A DNA stretch of 64,000 nucleotides from Corallium rubrum. Its lineage: Eukaryota; Cnidaria; Anthozoa; Scleralcyonacea; Coralliidae. A program made the translations under genes and the position numbers. The stretch lies in contig OZ036010.1 of NCBI GenBank assembly GCA_964035015.1, forward strand, positions 3,663,604-3,727,603, written 5' to 3'. The notes below the pieces were generated by a model. That model saw only the letters and a list, made by a program, of their open reading frames with translations, ran no database searches and had not been told where the DNA came from. Positions 32,978 to 60,636 of the stretch are shown here, in pieces (position 1 is the stretch's first letter; every line of letters begins with the position of its first letter).

Positions 32978-33448
32978 TAAAGCCGGTTTTCCACTAGGCG
33001 ACGTTTTTCGCGCGAAGCGACTTTTTCTTTTGTCTCACGAGCTCTGAACTGGAACTAATCAGAAATCTATTGAATTCGAACAAAAGAAAGTCGCTTCGCG
33101 CGAAAAAACCGCCTAGTGGAAAACCGCTTTAAGGCGGGTTTCCACTAGGCGACATTTGTCGACCGACTCGACATTTTTCATTTGTCTTGGCTAATTAGTT
33201 CCACTCAAGAGCTTGCGAGACAAAAGAAAATGTCGCTTCGCGCGACATTTTTCGCCTAGTGGAAAACCGCCTTTAAAGCCCGTTCTCCACTAGGCGAATT
33301 TGTTCGCGCGAATCGAATCGAAATACCCGTTCATGCAATGTAATTGGTTGGTGCTGCTAGTTTCGCGCCAATTTTCTTACTTGCCAATCATATTGCCGGA
33401 GAAGTCGCTTCGCGCGAACAAATTCGCCTAGTGGAGAACGGGCTTTAA
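32978..33448. mobile_element. Three TTAA-joined foldback MITEs in a row
   Basis: Members at 32978-33132, 33129-33276 and 33272-33448. Each has inverted ends of the type TTTTCCACTAGGCGA and TCGCCTAGTGGAAAA around a core with CGCTTCGCGCGA. Neighbours overlap at a single TTAA or TTTAA, so each seems to have used the terminal TTAA of the one before. The three differ in the core, so this is not a simple tandem duplication. Confidence 0.82.
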
Positions 33449-33485
33449 GACAGAGTAAAAAAAAAGCTGTCCCACAACGATGCGC

Positions 33486-33835
33486 GTGAAAGGGTTAACC
33501 ATTTGAAGCCTGAAAACGAGTCTTTAGTATTTTATTCGGCTAACGCCAGACGATTTTATTCAGCACAGGAAGAGGTCCAGGCCTCAAAGGGTTAAAACCT
33601 ATCTCTTTAACACTGTGAAACCTGACGACGAGTGTTTAGTATTCTATCTGGCTAACGGCAGACGATTTTATTCAGCACAGGGAGAGATTCAGGCCTCAAA
33701 GGGTTAAAACCTATATCTCCTTAACACTTTGAAGCATGAAGACGAGTGTTTAGTATCCTATCTGGCTAACGGCAGACGATTTTATTGAGCACAGGGAGAG
33801 TTTCAGGCCTCAAAGTGTTAACTAACCAGCACAAA
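33486..33835. repeat. Three tandem copies of a 112-115 bp unit
   Basis: The phrase CAGACGATTTTATTCAGCAC recurs at about 33547, 33659 and 33774 (last with one change), each followed by CAGGCCTCAAAGGGTTAA or a variant. The unit resembles the right half of the TTAACCC-type MITE. Confidence 0.75.
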
Positions 33836-34056
33836 ATTTCGACACAAAAAACAAACAAGTGATCTAAAAATCTTTGTTCTCCTAACCTAAAAAGTGGCAG
33901 CTTGATTTTTCATGAAGTAATTTGGACAAAACAGCCAAAATCATGTGCCCGTTTGAGCCGGATGTGAATTTGAATGACTTGTGATAGAGTAGTTTGAAGA
34001 TGTATGATAATTGAGAAAATTTTGCTAACTGTTAAAAAGGATAACGTTTTCCAAGG

Positions 34057-50740
<16,684 letters not shown>

Positions 50741-51455
50741 AATCCTTCGTCTGGCAGCTGCTGAGCGGTGCCGATCGAATGCATAGAAATATTATACTCG
50801 CCACCTGCGTGTAGGTGCAGGGTCAAAGGTCAAAGCTGAAAGCTCAAAGCGCCAGACGCGGAGGTAGATTTTATTTATTTATCTGTTACATTTCCACCTA
50901 ATTTCCACATAGGGTACACCTTTGTTGAAAGTTCTCGTTCTACTGTTTTGAATTTTGGTCCTAATTCTGATCCCAGTTCTAATGCTAATTTTTTTAGTTT
51001 TAGTTCTAATTTGAGTTCTAATTCTAGTTCTAATTCTAGTTTTAGTTCTAATTTTAGTTCTACTAATATTTTTAGTTTTAGTTCTACTAATTTTAGTCTT
51101 AGTTCTAATTCCAGTTCTAATTTTAATTCCAGTTCTAATTATAGTTCTAATTCTTGCTAATTTTAGTTCTATTCCTAATTCTAGTTTTAATTTTAGTTTT
51201 AGTTCTATTTTTAATTTTTGTTCTAATTCCAGTTCTAATTTTAGTTCTAATTCCAGTTAATTCTAGTTTTGGTTCTAATTTTTCTTCTAATTCTAATTTT
51301 TGTTTTACTTCTAATTCTAGTTCAAATTTGAGTTCTAATTCTAGTTTTAGTTCTAATTCTAAACTCCAGCTAAATATTTTATTATTGATTTTCATTGCTA
51401 TGACAACACAAAGTGTTGACACTCCATTTCCTTAGACAAAACATAACACCACACC
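50741..51455. promoter_or_regulatory. Divergent promoter between PTDSS1 and the plus-strand gene
   Basis: 715 bp between the PTDSS1 start and the first Met of the gene at 51456. The left 200 bp is GC-richer (GCCAGACGCGGAGG, CCGATCGAATGCATAG). The rest is the hexamer-like array at 50953-51365. Confidence 0.55.
50953..51365. repeat. Degenerate (TTCTAR)-type hexamer array
   Basis: Built from TTCTAATT, TTCTAGTT and TTTTAGTT words with a mostly 6-bp rhythm. Open frames on both strands here are composition artefacts. Confidence 0.85.
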
Positions 51456-54400
51456 ATGAATGAGGTATGGCCAGTTGAGATTTTCGTGCAAAGAGAATGT
51501 CAGAAATATTAAACACAGTCCAATTCATATTTATATTATTTTGTTATTTTTGAATTTAGCCTTTAGAAGGGGAAGAGGCTCCGCTCGCCGACGAAGTGGA
51601 AGGTAGAGTTTCGCGATGCGTATTGCCACGGTATTACGCATCTTAAAACTCAAGACTTTTTTTAGGGCATCGACGATAAATATTTTAGTAAACGTTCATT
51701 CCAGTGCAATAATAGCGCACCGAGGAAATATTGCATTGTCCCAATCCAGCCAGAGAAAAACTGCTCTTAGTCTTTTGATCTTTGATGTACAATCAGTGTT
51801 TGTATTGATCTTAAATGCTTCTGTCTGTTTATTTTCAAGACGAGGGCGACGCGGAGGAAGCGACGGAGAATGACAAACCCGAAAGCTCAAGAAAAGCCGA
51901 AACGTTTGAAGAAAAGCAACGTGAACTGTTGTTGGCAGATTGTCGTCGACTGAAAAAGAAAATGACAGACGTTAAAAACAGTATTCACAGACCACCACTG
52001 TAAGTTGAGCGTATGTTGTACATTGTTTATCAAAGACTCGGTTTCCGAAGTATTTACAATGTTTGTCTGTGTTGTATCGAAATAAGTACAATAGAGCTGA
52101 TACAACATAGTCACTCATATTGTAAAATAGTTGTAGTAGATATAACTATTTAAAGTGAAGTTGAGGCTTGTATGTAAATTTTATATCAAATTCACACTTA
52201 ATAATTCCATTGATTAATAAAACATCAATGTTTTATCAAAGTTAATAGCTGGCACTAGCGTCTCAGATTCAGCTTTTTCTGAGTTAAAATGATCTTATTT
52301 AACCTTTTCTACGATTGTTCATCATTTACACTTACAATTTGATAAGTTAAAATATTCGCGTAAAATAAATGCCCTTCAAAAACTCATGGTTGTGTTTTGT
52401 AAAATGTAAAATAAAAGTAAATTAAGTAAATCATAAGGTTCAGGTATTTAGATGTGTGATTGCTTAGTGTTGAGACACAATGCGGTAATTTTTTCTTTAT
52501 AAATACTTTCATGGCAACAATCTAGATATGATTAGCCTGCGAATAATAAGGATACATTTGTCATGAATCTATCCTTACACATCCGTTAATTGTTGCTTTT
52601 ACCAATATGACGTATTTATAAAGAAAAAATTACCGCATTGTGAATTCAAGATGGCGCCGCTTGGTGAGCGATTGACCGAGCTATCATTTCCTTCAAATTA
52701 TGAAGCTTAACCAACTACTAAAACCACCATCTGATTAGACAACCTTTTTAAACGAAACCTCACCCCCATACCCTCCCCGGAAACCCTAAACCTAATCACA
52801 CCCCCCGGAAACCCTAAACCTAACCACAACCCCCCGGAAAAATGCCCACCTCTCATACCCCGACCACAACACCCCTATAGAGTTTTTACCTTTATGTGTT
52901 CAAGTTTAACATCCCGCTTGTGGGATGGTTTTATTGGATGGTTAAGCTTCATAATTTGAAACCGATGATACCTCATTGACCGTATCGAAAAAGATGGCGT
53001 CTTGTCCATTTAACCACAATCCTTTGCGCACATTAAATATTGTTTCTTGCAGAATAATTGGAAGATAGGGTTTTAAAAGGGTAAAACTTTGGTAGGAATG
53101 AAGTTCTTGTTTATTTAATCCAAGTGATGTTAGCATGATAAACAATGTTTAGTTGTTATTTGAGCTGATTTGAGGTTGCAAAGCATTGTGGTTGAATGTA
53201 CCGTCCCCATCTTTTTCAGTACCGTCAAATCACGGCGTGCGTAAGACGCAACCTACCACAAAATATTATACGTTGTGAGACCTTACGTTACGTTGTGAGA
53301 CTTTACATTACGTTGTGAGACTTTACGTTACACTAATAGACTGTAAGACCTTACGTTACGCTGTGAAACCTTACGTTAATACGTTGTGAGACCTTGCGTT
53401 ATGTTGTGAGACCTTCCATTAGTACGTTACGTCGCGAGACCATTTGTGAGATCTTCCGTAACGTTGTGAGACTTTACGTTGCGTTGTGAGACCTTGCGTT
53501 ACGCTGTGAGACCTGACGTTATGTTGTGAGACCTTACGTTACATTGTGAGATCTTGCGCTACGTTGTGAGACCTTGCGCTACGTTGTGAGACGTGCCTTG
53601 CGTTACATTGTGAGACTTTACGTTGCGTTGTGAGATCTTGCGTTACGCTGTGACACTTTACGTTGCGTTGTGAAATCTTGCGTTACGTTGTGAGACCTTA
53701 CGTTACGCACTTACGCTGTGAGACCTTACGTTACTAATTAACTGAGTTATTTAATAGTCGAGGAGGTTTTCTAAAAAGCATATCAATTATTATATATTGC
53801 CCTGGTGACCAGGCAGTATCTATATACAACAATCGAAATATGGTATAGGAAGTTAATACTGCCGAAACAGAGAACGCAAGTGGTCTAAAATTTTTAGTTA
53901 TTGGTTCTCTTGGGATGTACAGTATTGTAGATACATCTCTAGAAAGAAGAATAAAGTAAAAGAAAACCGACTCCACTGCATTCACTCATATTATATTACA
54001 TATAATTATGACATGTTATACAATCAATTATTTTTAATGCAGGATATACTAACCATCTGTGTTAATTTCTTTCCACTATAAAGAAAGCCATTTACACCTT
54101 ACCTGTTCAACAGCTTGGAACCATACTACAATCAATATCTGGTCAACTACACTGTCAATGAATTACAACAGGCATGTAGCAAAATACGTGTTTATTGGCC
54201 AGATGCAGTGATAGATCCAGCTTGATCTGGTAGGGGGGGTGGGGTGCTGAGCAAGTGAAGTGAGATCAGGCCTGTGGCGTGGGGTGTGACCAACGCAGGG
54301 TGGAGCGCCGCTGAGGGAGCTACGGCAGGGGTCTGGGGACACAGCCCCCAGCAGGTCCAGGGGCCGAGCTGGTGGTGGGGTAGGGGGGTGAAGCCCACCA

Positions 54401-57400
54401 GAAAATTTTTTTTTATACCTATTAATACCTATGAATCATATAATAGCTAATATATGAATCATATATCTATGAATCATATGATAGCATGAAGCTTACACAG
54501 ACATTGAATGAATGTGTCCTTTAATGTACTTGGATTTGACAAGGCAATTGGCACCCCCTTGGCCAAGGCCAGGGGGGTGCACACACCCTTGCACACCCCT
54601 GTAAATCCATCACTGGCCAGATGATGTGCAGTGTCATGTTTAGTTTTTCATGAGCGTATTTCATTATTTCTATCCAGGAAAATGAGACAGATGAAAGAAC
54701 TGCAAGTAGTTATGGACAGCGAGCAACATCATTAGGAATAGTAGGTGAGAAGAAACATATTAATTTGTTTATTTATTGGTTTATTGTAGAAATGTGTTCA
54801 CTGAATAAGCTAAGTCATTACAATAATATTATTTTCATTTAAAAATTCTAAGCTAGCCTCTTTAATTTCTATAGGCATGTCATAATCATGCGAAAATATT
54901 AAACTATTGTCTACAGAAAACATGAAAATTCATTTTTTAATAGTTAGTTAAATGGATTAATCAATCTTCATGTTTTTCAGAACCACAGTTATCCTGGAGA
55001 ATGGACAAGTAAGCATTGACTTTGGGTCAACCTATTTGGCTTAAACGGTGATGTTCAGCAGATGACTTGTAGAGGTTACAACTTCGGCCTGGGCAAACCC
55101 ACATAGAATATTTTTGCTAGTCTACCCCTCCCACTCCAAATTAATACAAATATTTTTTATATATAATTATTTTAATAGTGTTCCAGGCCCTTATAGTCCT
55201 TCAAGATTATCTGGAAATACATCAGTACGAAAAAAATGGTATGAATTAACATTGTTACAATTAACATAATACACTATTCTTACTCTCTAATAAAGGGCAC
55301 TCTCTAATAAGCCATCCTCTCCAATAAGCCCCACTCCTCTCTAACAAGCCCCACCCTCTCTAATAAGCCCCATCCCTCTCTAACAAGCCTCACCCTCTCT
55401 AATAAGCCCCCTCTCTATAATAAGCCCCACCCTCTCTAAGCCCCACCCTTCCCTAACAAAACCCACCCCTCTCTAAGAAGCCCCACTCTGTAACAGGCCC
55501 TACCCTCTCTAATAAGCCCACCCTTTCTCTAATAAGCCCCACCCTAATACACAACCATCGCTAGTAAGCCCCACTCCTCACTAATAAACCCCATCTAATA
55601 CACAACTCTCGCTAATAAGCCCCACCCTCTCTCTAATAAGCCCCACTCCATTCTAACAAGCACCACCCCTCTCTAACAAGTATTGCTCCTCTCTAACACA
55701 CCCACCCCTCTCTAACAAGCACCACCCCTCTCTAATAAGCTCACCCCTCTCTAACAAGCACTGCCCCTCTCTAACACGTCCACCCCTCTCTAACAAGAAC
55801 CACAAACACCGCCCCTCTCTAACAAGCACTACCCCTGTCTAACAAAACCCACCTCTCTAACAAGCCCCACCCTCTCAAATAAGCCCCATAATAAGCCCCA
55901 CCTCTCTCCAACAAAACCCACCCCTCTCTCCTCTCTAATAAGCCCCACTCTAATACACAACTCTCTCTAATATGCCCACTCCTCACTAATATGCCCCACC
56001 TCTTTCTAACAAGCACCATCCCTCTCTAATAAGCCCCACCCTCTCTAATAAGCTCCCACGCTCTCTAATAAGCCCCCACTCTCTAATAAGCCCAACTCTC
56101 TCTAATAAGCCCCACCCCTCTTTTTTTTTAAGCCAAGCTCTTCATCACCTGGAGTAAAAAATGAGGTCACATTGTAATGTCCAGTGTGTAAGAAGGGCAA
56201 TGGGTGGGAAATGTAACTACCACTCTCAAACTCATTAATAATTCATGAATTATATACCACATCACATGCATGAGTTTTGATACCCAATGAAAACCTGTAG
56301 GAAGCTTCCTAGTGAACTGACTCATTTCTTAATCTGCTTATTGAAATCAATGAAGAAAACACCGCAAATCACGATGCGAATACTCATTTGGGAAGCAAGA
56401 TCAAACTCTCGTTTATCGTGTTTCATCAGCGGACTCCAAACACTCGACAACAATAAAAACCTCGGGGCTACGTCCTCGATTTTCATTTGTTTTCTCGTGT
56501 TTGGAACCCCTGGTGAAACACTCAAACTGGTGTTTGATCTAGTACCTCTAGACAATATGAGCAGTGCCTCACAATTTCACCATAATTTACTAGGGCTGGC
56601 AATACACAAGCAAAAGACGACACTTTGGGAAGCACGAGACTGCCAGCATTTCCAAAACCCTCCTTTCCAAAGATTACCCTACCAGAATATCAGCCTTCAA
56701 AAATGGACTACTCAAAAGTACTGAAATTCAGGTAAAATGCCATAGTTGTGCTGCCTTTACTGTCGCTCTGATACTGTAATCTTGTTATTTTAGGGTTTGT
56801 TTTTATCTCATTCTTACTCCACGCTAATCATTTAACACAACCACGGATTAAAATTTTGAGTAAGACGTTACGTTACATTGTAAGACGTTGCGTTACATTG
56901 TAAGACGTTACGCTACATTGTAAGACGTTACGCTACATTGTAAGACGTTACGCTACATTGTAAGACGTTATGCTACATTGTAAGACATCACGCTACATTG
57001 TAAGACGTTGCGCTACATTGTAAGACGTTGCGCTACATTGTAAGAGGTTGCGCTACATTGTAAGACCTTACGCTACATTGTAAGACCTTACGCTACATTG
57101 TAAGACGTTACGCTACATTGTAAGACGTTACGCTACATTGTAAGACATCACGCTACATTGTAAGACGTTGCGCTACATTGTAAGACGTTGCGCTACATTG
57201 TAAGACGTTGCGTTACATTGTAAGAGGTTGCGCTACATTGTAAGACCTTACGCTACATTGTAAGACGTTACGCTACATTGTAAGACGTTGGGTTACATTG
57301 TAAGACGTTGCGTTACATTGTAAGACATTACACTGCATTCCAGAGGTTGTATTCTAAGACATTGTGGCTGTGCGCTATCGAAATTTTGTACTGACGTTTC

Positions 57401-58609
57401 GAGTGAAGCCCTTCATCAGAGTAAGATGTCATAGCTGATCTGACGTCAAGTAATAGCTAGGCTGGGAAAAGGGAACTCCTTTTGAAAAGTAAAGTTGTCT
57501 GGTATTAGACAGGAGTAAAATAATAAAGTGAAAGAAAATTAGTGTGCTGCGTAGGCAGTGTTGAAATACAAATCTAAATATAGTAAGGTTAGATATACTG
57601 CCGAAACGTGGAACGTAGTTTTCTAACGTTTCGAGCGAAGGCCCTTCGTCAGAGAGAAACGTGGACCTTCGCTCGAAACGTTCAACCTCTACGTTCCATG
57701 TTTTGGCAGTATATCCAACCTTAAAATAATAAAGGCTCATTTTTCACTATCCACATGCGTAAAAACGCACAACTTGTTCACGGTTGTCAACAGGCGTGAA
57801 CAATGTTGTGCTGCTCGCCGTGAACAAGTTGTCAACAAGTTGTTCACTTATGGTTCGAACAATTTGTTCACGGATAAATCAACAGTCATGAACAAGTTGT
57901 TCCAATAGCACATTTTTACAGCCAACAACGTTGTTCGCACATGATACAACATGTTGTAACAGCATGACGAAATAACAACGATGAACAACAATGTTACAAC
58001 AATGGTGGACCTGGTTGATGTATCAACACGTTCTTCGGTTGTTACAACATGCGTGAACAACGGTTGTTGTTTCATCAAGCAGTAACATCTTGTTGAAACA
58101 ATGATGAACAATGTCGTTCATTTATCAATGTTGTTCACATATGTCAACAAGTTGTTACAGCATTGTTGCAAGTTGTTACAGCATTGTTCAGGCAACAATG
58201 CTGTAACAACTTGCGAGATTTTTACGCGTGTATACGTGAATACATATACCTATATGAATACAGTAAGAAGTGTACATACAGCTGTACATTTAAATTTTGA
58301 CATCAGGAAATGAATGACAACTACATCTCCTTGAATATATATTATACCCCAATTTCTTTCTTACTAAATTTTATATTACTTTTTAGAATTGAAATGGACA
58401 ATGAAGTGAAGAAACTAAATAAGAAGAAAGTCAAGCTTGACTACAACAGAACTTTGAAAGATTGGGAGCGCATGAACTTAAATGAACTGAAAGAACTACC
58501 TCCGTATTCTCGATACCACGTCAACCAAACTATCAAGACATATTTTGGAACATCCAAAGGAGCAACACTGGCTGTCAACTCACTGAGCAAGCAACTAGAT
58601 GTCGAGTGA
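51456..58609 (+). CDS. Unrecognised conserved-looking protein, 261 aa, nine exons
   Basis: I do not recognise this protein. Nine exons join without a stop: 51456-51464, 51560-51602, 51840-51999, 54114-54171, 54678-54744, 54981-55008, 55179-55238, 56594-56731 and 58387-58609. The N-terminus is acidic (EGEEAPLADEVEDEGDAEEA), followed by a probable coiled coil (EEKQRELLLADCRRLKKKMT), a Pro-rich middle and a basic C-terminal helix-rich block (NEVKKLNKKKVKLDYNRTLK, DWERMNLNELKELPPYSRYH) ending NSLSKQLDVE. Only exon 4 needs a non-canonical donor (CAG, then GCATGT), which gives the one phase that fits; that exon is the least certain, and the 9-bp first exon is also weak. Phase agreement at all the other junctions supports the model. 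No transmembrane segment or signal peptide is seen. It is head-to-head with PTDSS1. Confidence 0.68.
52205..52680. repeat. Repeat copies in intron 3 of the plus-strand gene
   Basis: 52205-52340 repeats 32552-32690 (TTAATAAAACATCAATGTTT, CTGAGTTAAAATGATCTTAT). 52440-52680 is a copy of the hairpin element at the window start. 52660-52735 returns inverted at 52905-52985, enclosing CCCGGAAACCCTAAACCTAA repeats. Confidence 0.6.
53265..53735. repeat. Satellite 1: degenerate 15-21 bp unit TTACGTTGTGAGACC
   Basis: About 25 units with variable length (TTACGTTGTGAGACTTTACG and variants). Intron 3 of the plus-strand gene. Confidence 0.9.
55275..56125. repeat. Minisatellite CTCTCTAATAAGCCCCACC, about 850 bp
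   Basis: Degenerate 17-20 bp unit repeated some 45 times; later units drift to CTAACAAGCACCACCCC. The word AATAAGCCCC resembles the AATAAACGCCC subterminal motif of the MITE at 41707-42201, but clear inverted ends are not seen. Intron 7 of the plus-strand gene. Confidence 0.88.
56220..56530. repeat. Foldback repeat before exon 8
   Basis: Starts CTCAAACTCATTAATAATTC. Contains TCAAACTCTCGTTTATCGTG, GTTTCATCAGCGGACTCCAA and inverse words (GTGTTTGGAACCCCTGGTGA). No coding content is seen. Confidence 0.5.
56865..57350. repeat. Satellite 2: 20-bp unit GTTACGCTACATTGTAAGAC
   Basis: About 24 units of constant 20-bp length, with internal higher-order similarity: the series ACATCACG, ACGTTGCG, ACGTTGCG, AGGTTGCG, ACCTTACG occurs twice about 160-180 bp apart. 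Last intron of the plus-strand gene. Confidence 0.95.
57750..58225. repeat. Element composed of TTGTT/AACAA words
   Basis: Near-continuous short inverted words (GTGAACAAGTTGTCAACAAG, TGTTACAGCATTGTTGCAAG). Ends GCGTAAAAACGCAC and GATTTTTACGCGTG are roughly inverted. No reading frame of note. Confidence 0.6.
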
Positions 58610-58700
58610 ACAATATTTGTGGCTTATTAGGAGCAACACTGGCTGTCAACTCACTGAGCAAGCAACTAGATGTCGAGTGAACAATATTTGTGGCTTGTTT
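58559..58700 (+). repeat. 71-bp tandem duplication across the stop codon
   Basis: The last coding 50 bp, the TGA and the following ACAATATTTGTGGCTT of the plus-strand gene (from 58559) are repeated at 58630-58697 with period 71. The second copy lies in the 3' untranslated region and keeps the codons for NSLSKQLDVE. Confidence 0.9.
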
Positions 58701-58709
58701 TTATAACTA

Positions 58710-60484
58710 CCGTAGAGTTCGCAAAGTAGCGCCCCCCCCCCCAAGTAGCGCCCCCTCCAAAGTAGCGTCCCCCTCCCCAAGTAGCGCCCCCTCCAAAGTA
58801 GCGCCCCCCCCCCAAGTAGCGCCCCCTCCAAAGTAGCGCCCCCCCCCCCCAAGTAGCGCCCCCCCCCAAGTAGCGCCCCCTCCAAAGTAGCGCCCCCCCC
58901 CCCAAGTAGCGCCCCCTCCAAAGTAGCGCCCCCCCCCAAGTAGCGCCCCCTCCAAAGTAGCGCCCCCCCCCCCCCAGTAGCGCCCCCCCCCCCCCCAAGT
59001 AGCGCCCCCTCCAAAGTAGCGCCCCCCCCCCAAGTAGCGCCCCCTCCAAAGTAGCGCCCCCCCCCCAAGTAGCGCCCCCTCCAAAGTAGCGCCCCCTCCA
59101 AAGTAGCGCCCCCCCCCCCCCAAGTAGCGCCCCCTCCAAAGTAGCGCCCCCCCCCAAGTAGCGCCCCCTCCAAAGTAGCGTCCCCCCTCAAAGTAGCGGC
59201 CCCCCCGAAAGTTCCGGCTACCCGAAAGTAATGGTTACCTGAAAGTAACGGTTACCTGGAAGTATAACAGCTATCTGAAACTAACAGATACCCGACACCG
59301 CTGCCAAACGTTTGCGCATGCGCGATGTCCGAGCTCGTCCTCGGAAAAAGCGGGAAAACACTGAAATATTTGGACTGGTCCGAGAGTTCGACACAAAACT
59401 TAAAATTATAAGCATACTACCGAAAAGATAAGGTAGGTAATTTGTGCATGGCTTCCTTGTCAATATTGTAACATATTCTGAATTTACCCCTTCGAAATTT
59501 TCTTTAACCTTTTTTAAAACACAAATGAATAGTCGAGTCTTACTTAGTCTTCACTGTCTGGTTGTCGTCGCCACGGCTAGTTCCCACTTCTCCTGAAATG
59601 TTTGCTCAGCGAATTCACGCATGCGCAAACGTTTGGCAGCGGTGTTCGGCTACCCGAAAGTAACGGTTACCTGCAAGTAGCGGCTACCCGAAAGTAACGG
59701 TTACCTGCAAGTAGCGGCTACCCGAAAGTAACGGTTACCTGCAAGTAGCGGCTACCCGAAAGTAACGGTTACCTGCAAGTAGCGGCTACCCGAAAGTAAC
59801 GGTTACCTGCAAGTAGCGGCTACCCGAAAGTAACGGTTACCTGAAAGTAGCGGCTACCCGAAAGTAACGGTTACCTGCAAGTAGCGGCTACCCGAAAGTA
59901 ACGGTTACCTGCAAGTAGCGGCTACCCGAAAGTAACGGTTACCTGCAAGTAGCGGCTACCCGAAAGTAACGGTTACCTGAAAGTAGCGGCTACCCGAAAG
60001 TAACGGTTACCTGAAAGTAGCGGCTACCCGAAAGTAATGGCTACCCAAAAGTGGCGCCCCCCCCCCGCCTACTGAGCGCTAATCCCGAAAGTAACGGTTA
60101 CCTGAAAGTAGCGGCCCCCGAAAGTAACGGCTACCCAAAAGTGGCGCCCCCCCCCCCCCGCCTACTGAGCGCTAATCCCGAAAGTAACGGTTACCTGAAA
60201 GTAGCGGCCCCCCGAAAGTAACGGCTACCCAAAAGTGGCGCCCCCCCCCCGCCTACTGAGCGCTAATCCCGAAAGTAACGGTTACCTGAAAGTAGCGGCC
60301 CCCCGAAAGTAACGGCTACCCAAAAGTGGCGCCCCCCCCGCCTACTGAGCGCTAATCCCGAAAGTAACGGTTACCTGAAAGTAGCGGCCCCCCGAAAGTA
60401 ACGGCTACCCAAAAGTGGCGCCCCCCCCCGCCTACTGAGCGCTAATCCCGAAAGTAAGGGGGCCAGTACAAGGGAACTCTACGG
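58710..60484. mobile_element. TA-flanked MITE inflated by three tandem arrays
   Basis: Ends CCGTAGAGTTCGCAAAGTAG and AAGGGAACTCTACGG are inverted, with TA on both sides (58708-58709, 60485-60486). Array 1 (58726-59205): 30-35 bp unit CAAGTAGCGCCCCCTCCAAA plus a C-run. Array 2 (59645-60050): 34-bp unit GGCTACCCGAAAGTAACGGT plus TACCTGCAAGTAGC. Array 3 (60057-60450): five units of about 90 bp containing GCCTACTGAGCGCTAATCCC. A separate foldback lies between arrays 1 and 2. All three units are variants of the AAAGTARCGGCC subterminal motif. Confidence 0.82.
59291..59643. mobile_element. Foldback MITE nested between the arrays
   Basis: Ends CCGCTGCCAAACGTTTGCGC and GCGCAAACGTTTGGCAGCGG, perfectly inverted, each continuing ATGCG/CGCAT inward. 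Confidence 0.8.
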
Positions 60485-60636
60485 TATATTAGCAAAAGTT
60501 TTACGAAGAAGAAGTTGCGAACTGAAAGAATAATATTTTGATTATCAATATATTTTCTAAATTTAGCTGACAAAGTTTTAAGAAAAAAAACATACATGTC
60601 GTTGCAGTGTACAAAATATTCGCTGGCTCTAATGTT

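Noticed and set aside
52765..52850. Telomere-like CCCTAA words (also near 28955)
   Set aside because: Only a few units mixed with CCCCGGAAA; they lie inside an intron repeat, not a chromosome end.
54678..54740. Alternative end of the plus-strand gene (KMRQMKELQVV frame)
   Set aside because: Direct joining of exon 51840-51999 to 54678 gives an early stop; adding exon 54114-54171 restores a frame that continues in phase through four more exons.
56865..57350. CRISPR array
   Set aside because: The 20-bp unit repeats head to tail with no unique spacers, and the DNA is from an animal genome.
58646..59191. Three overlapping Gly/Ala/Leu-rich minus-strand frames
   Set aside because: They are readings of the C-run minisatellite in the MITE and differ only by frame.
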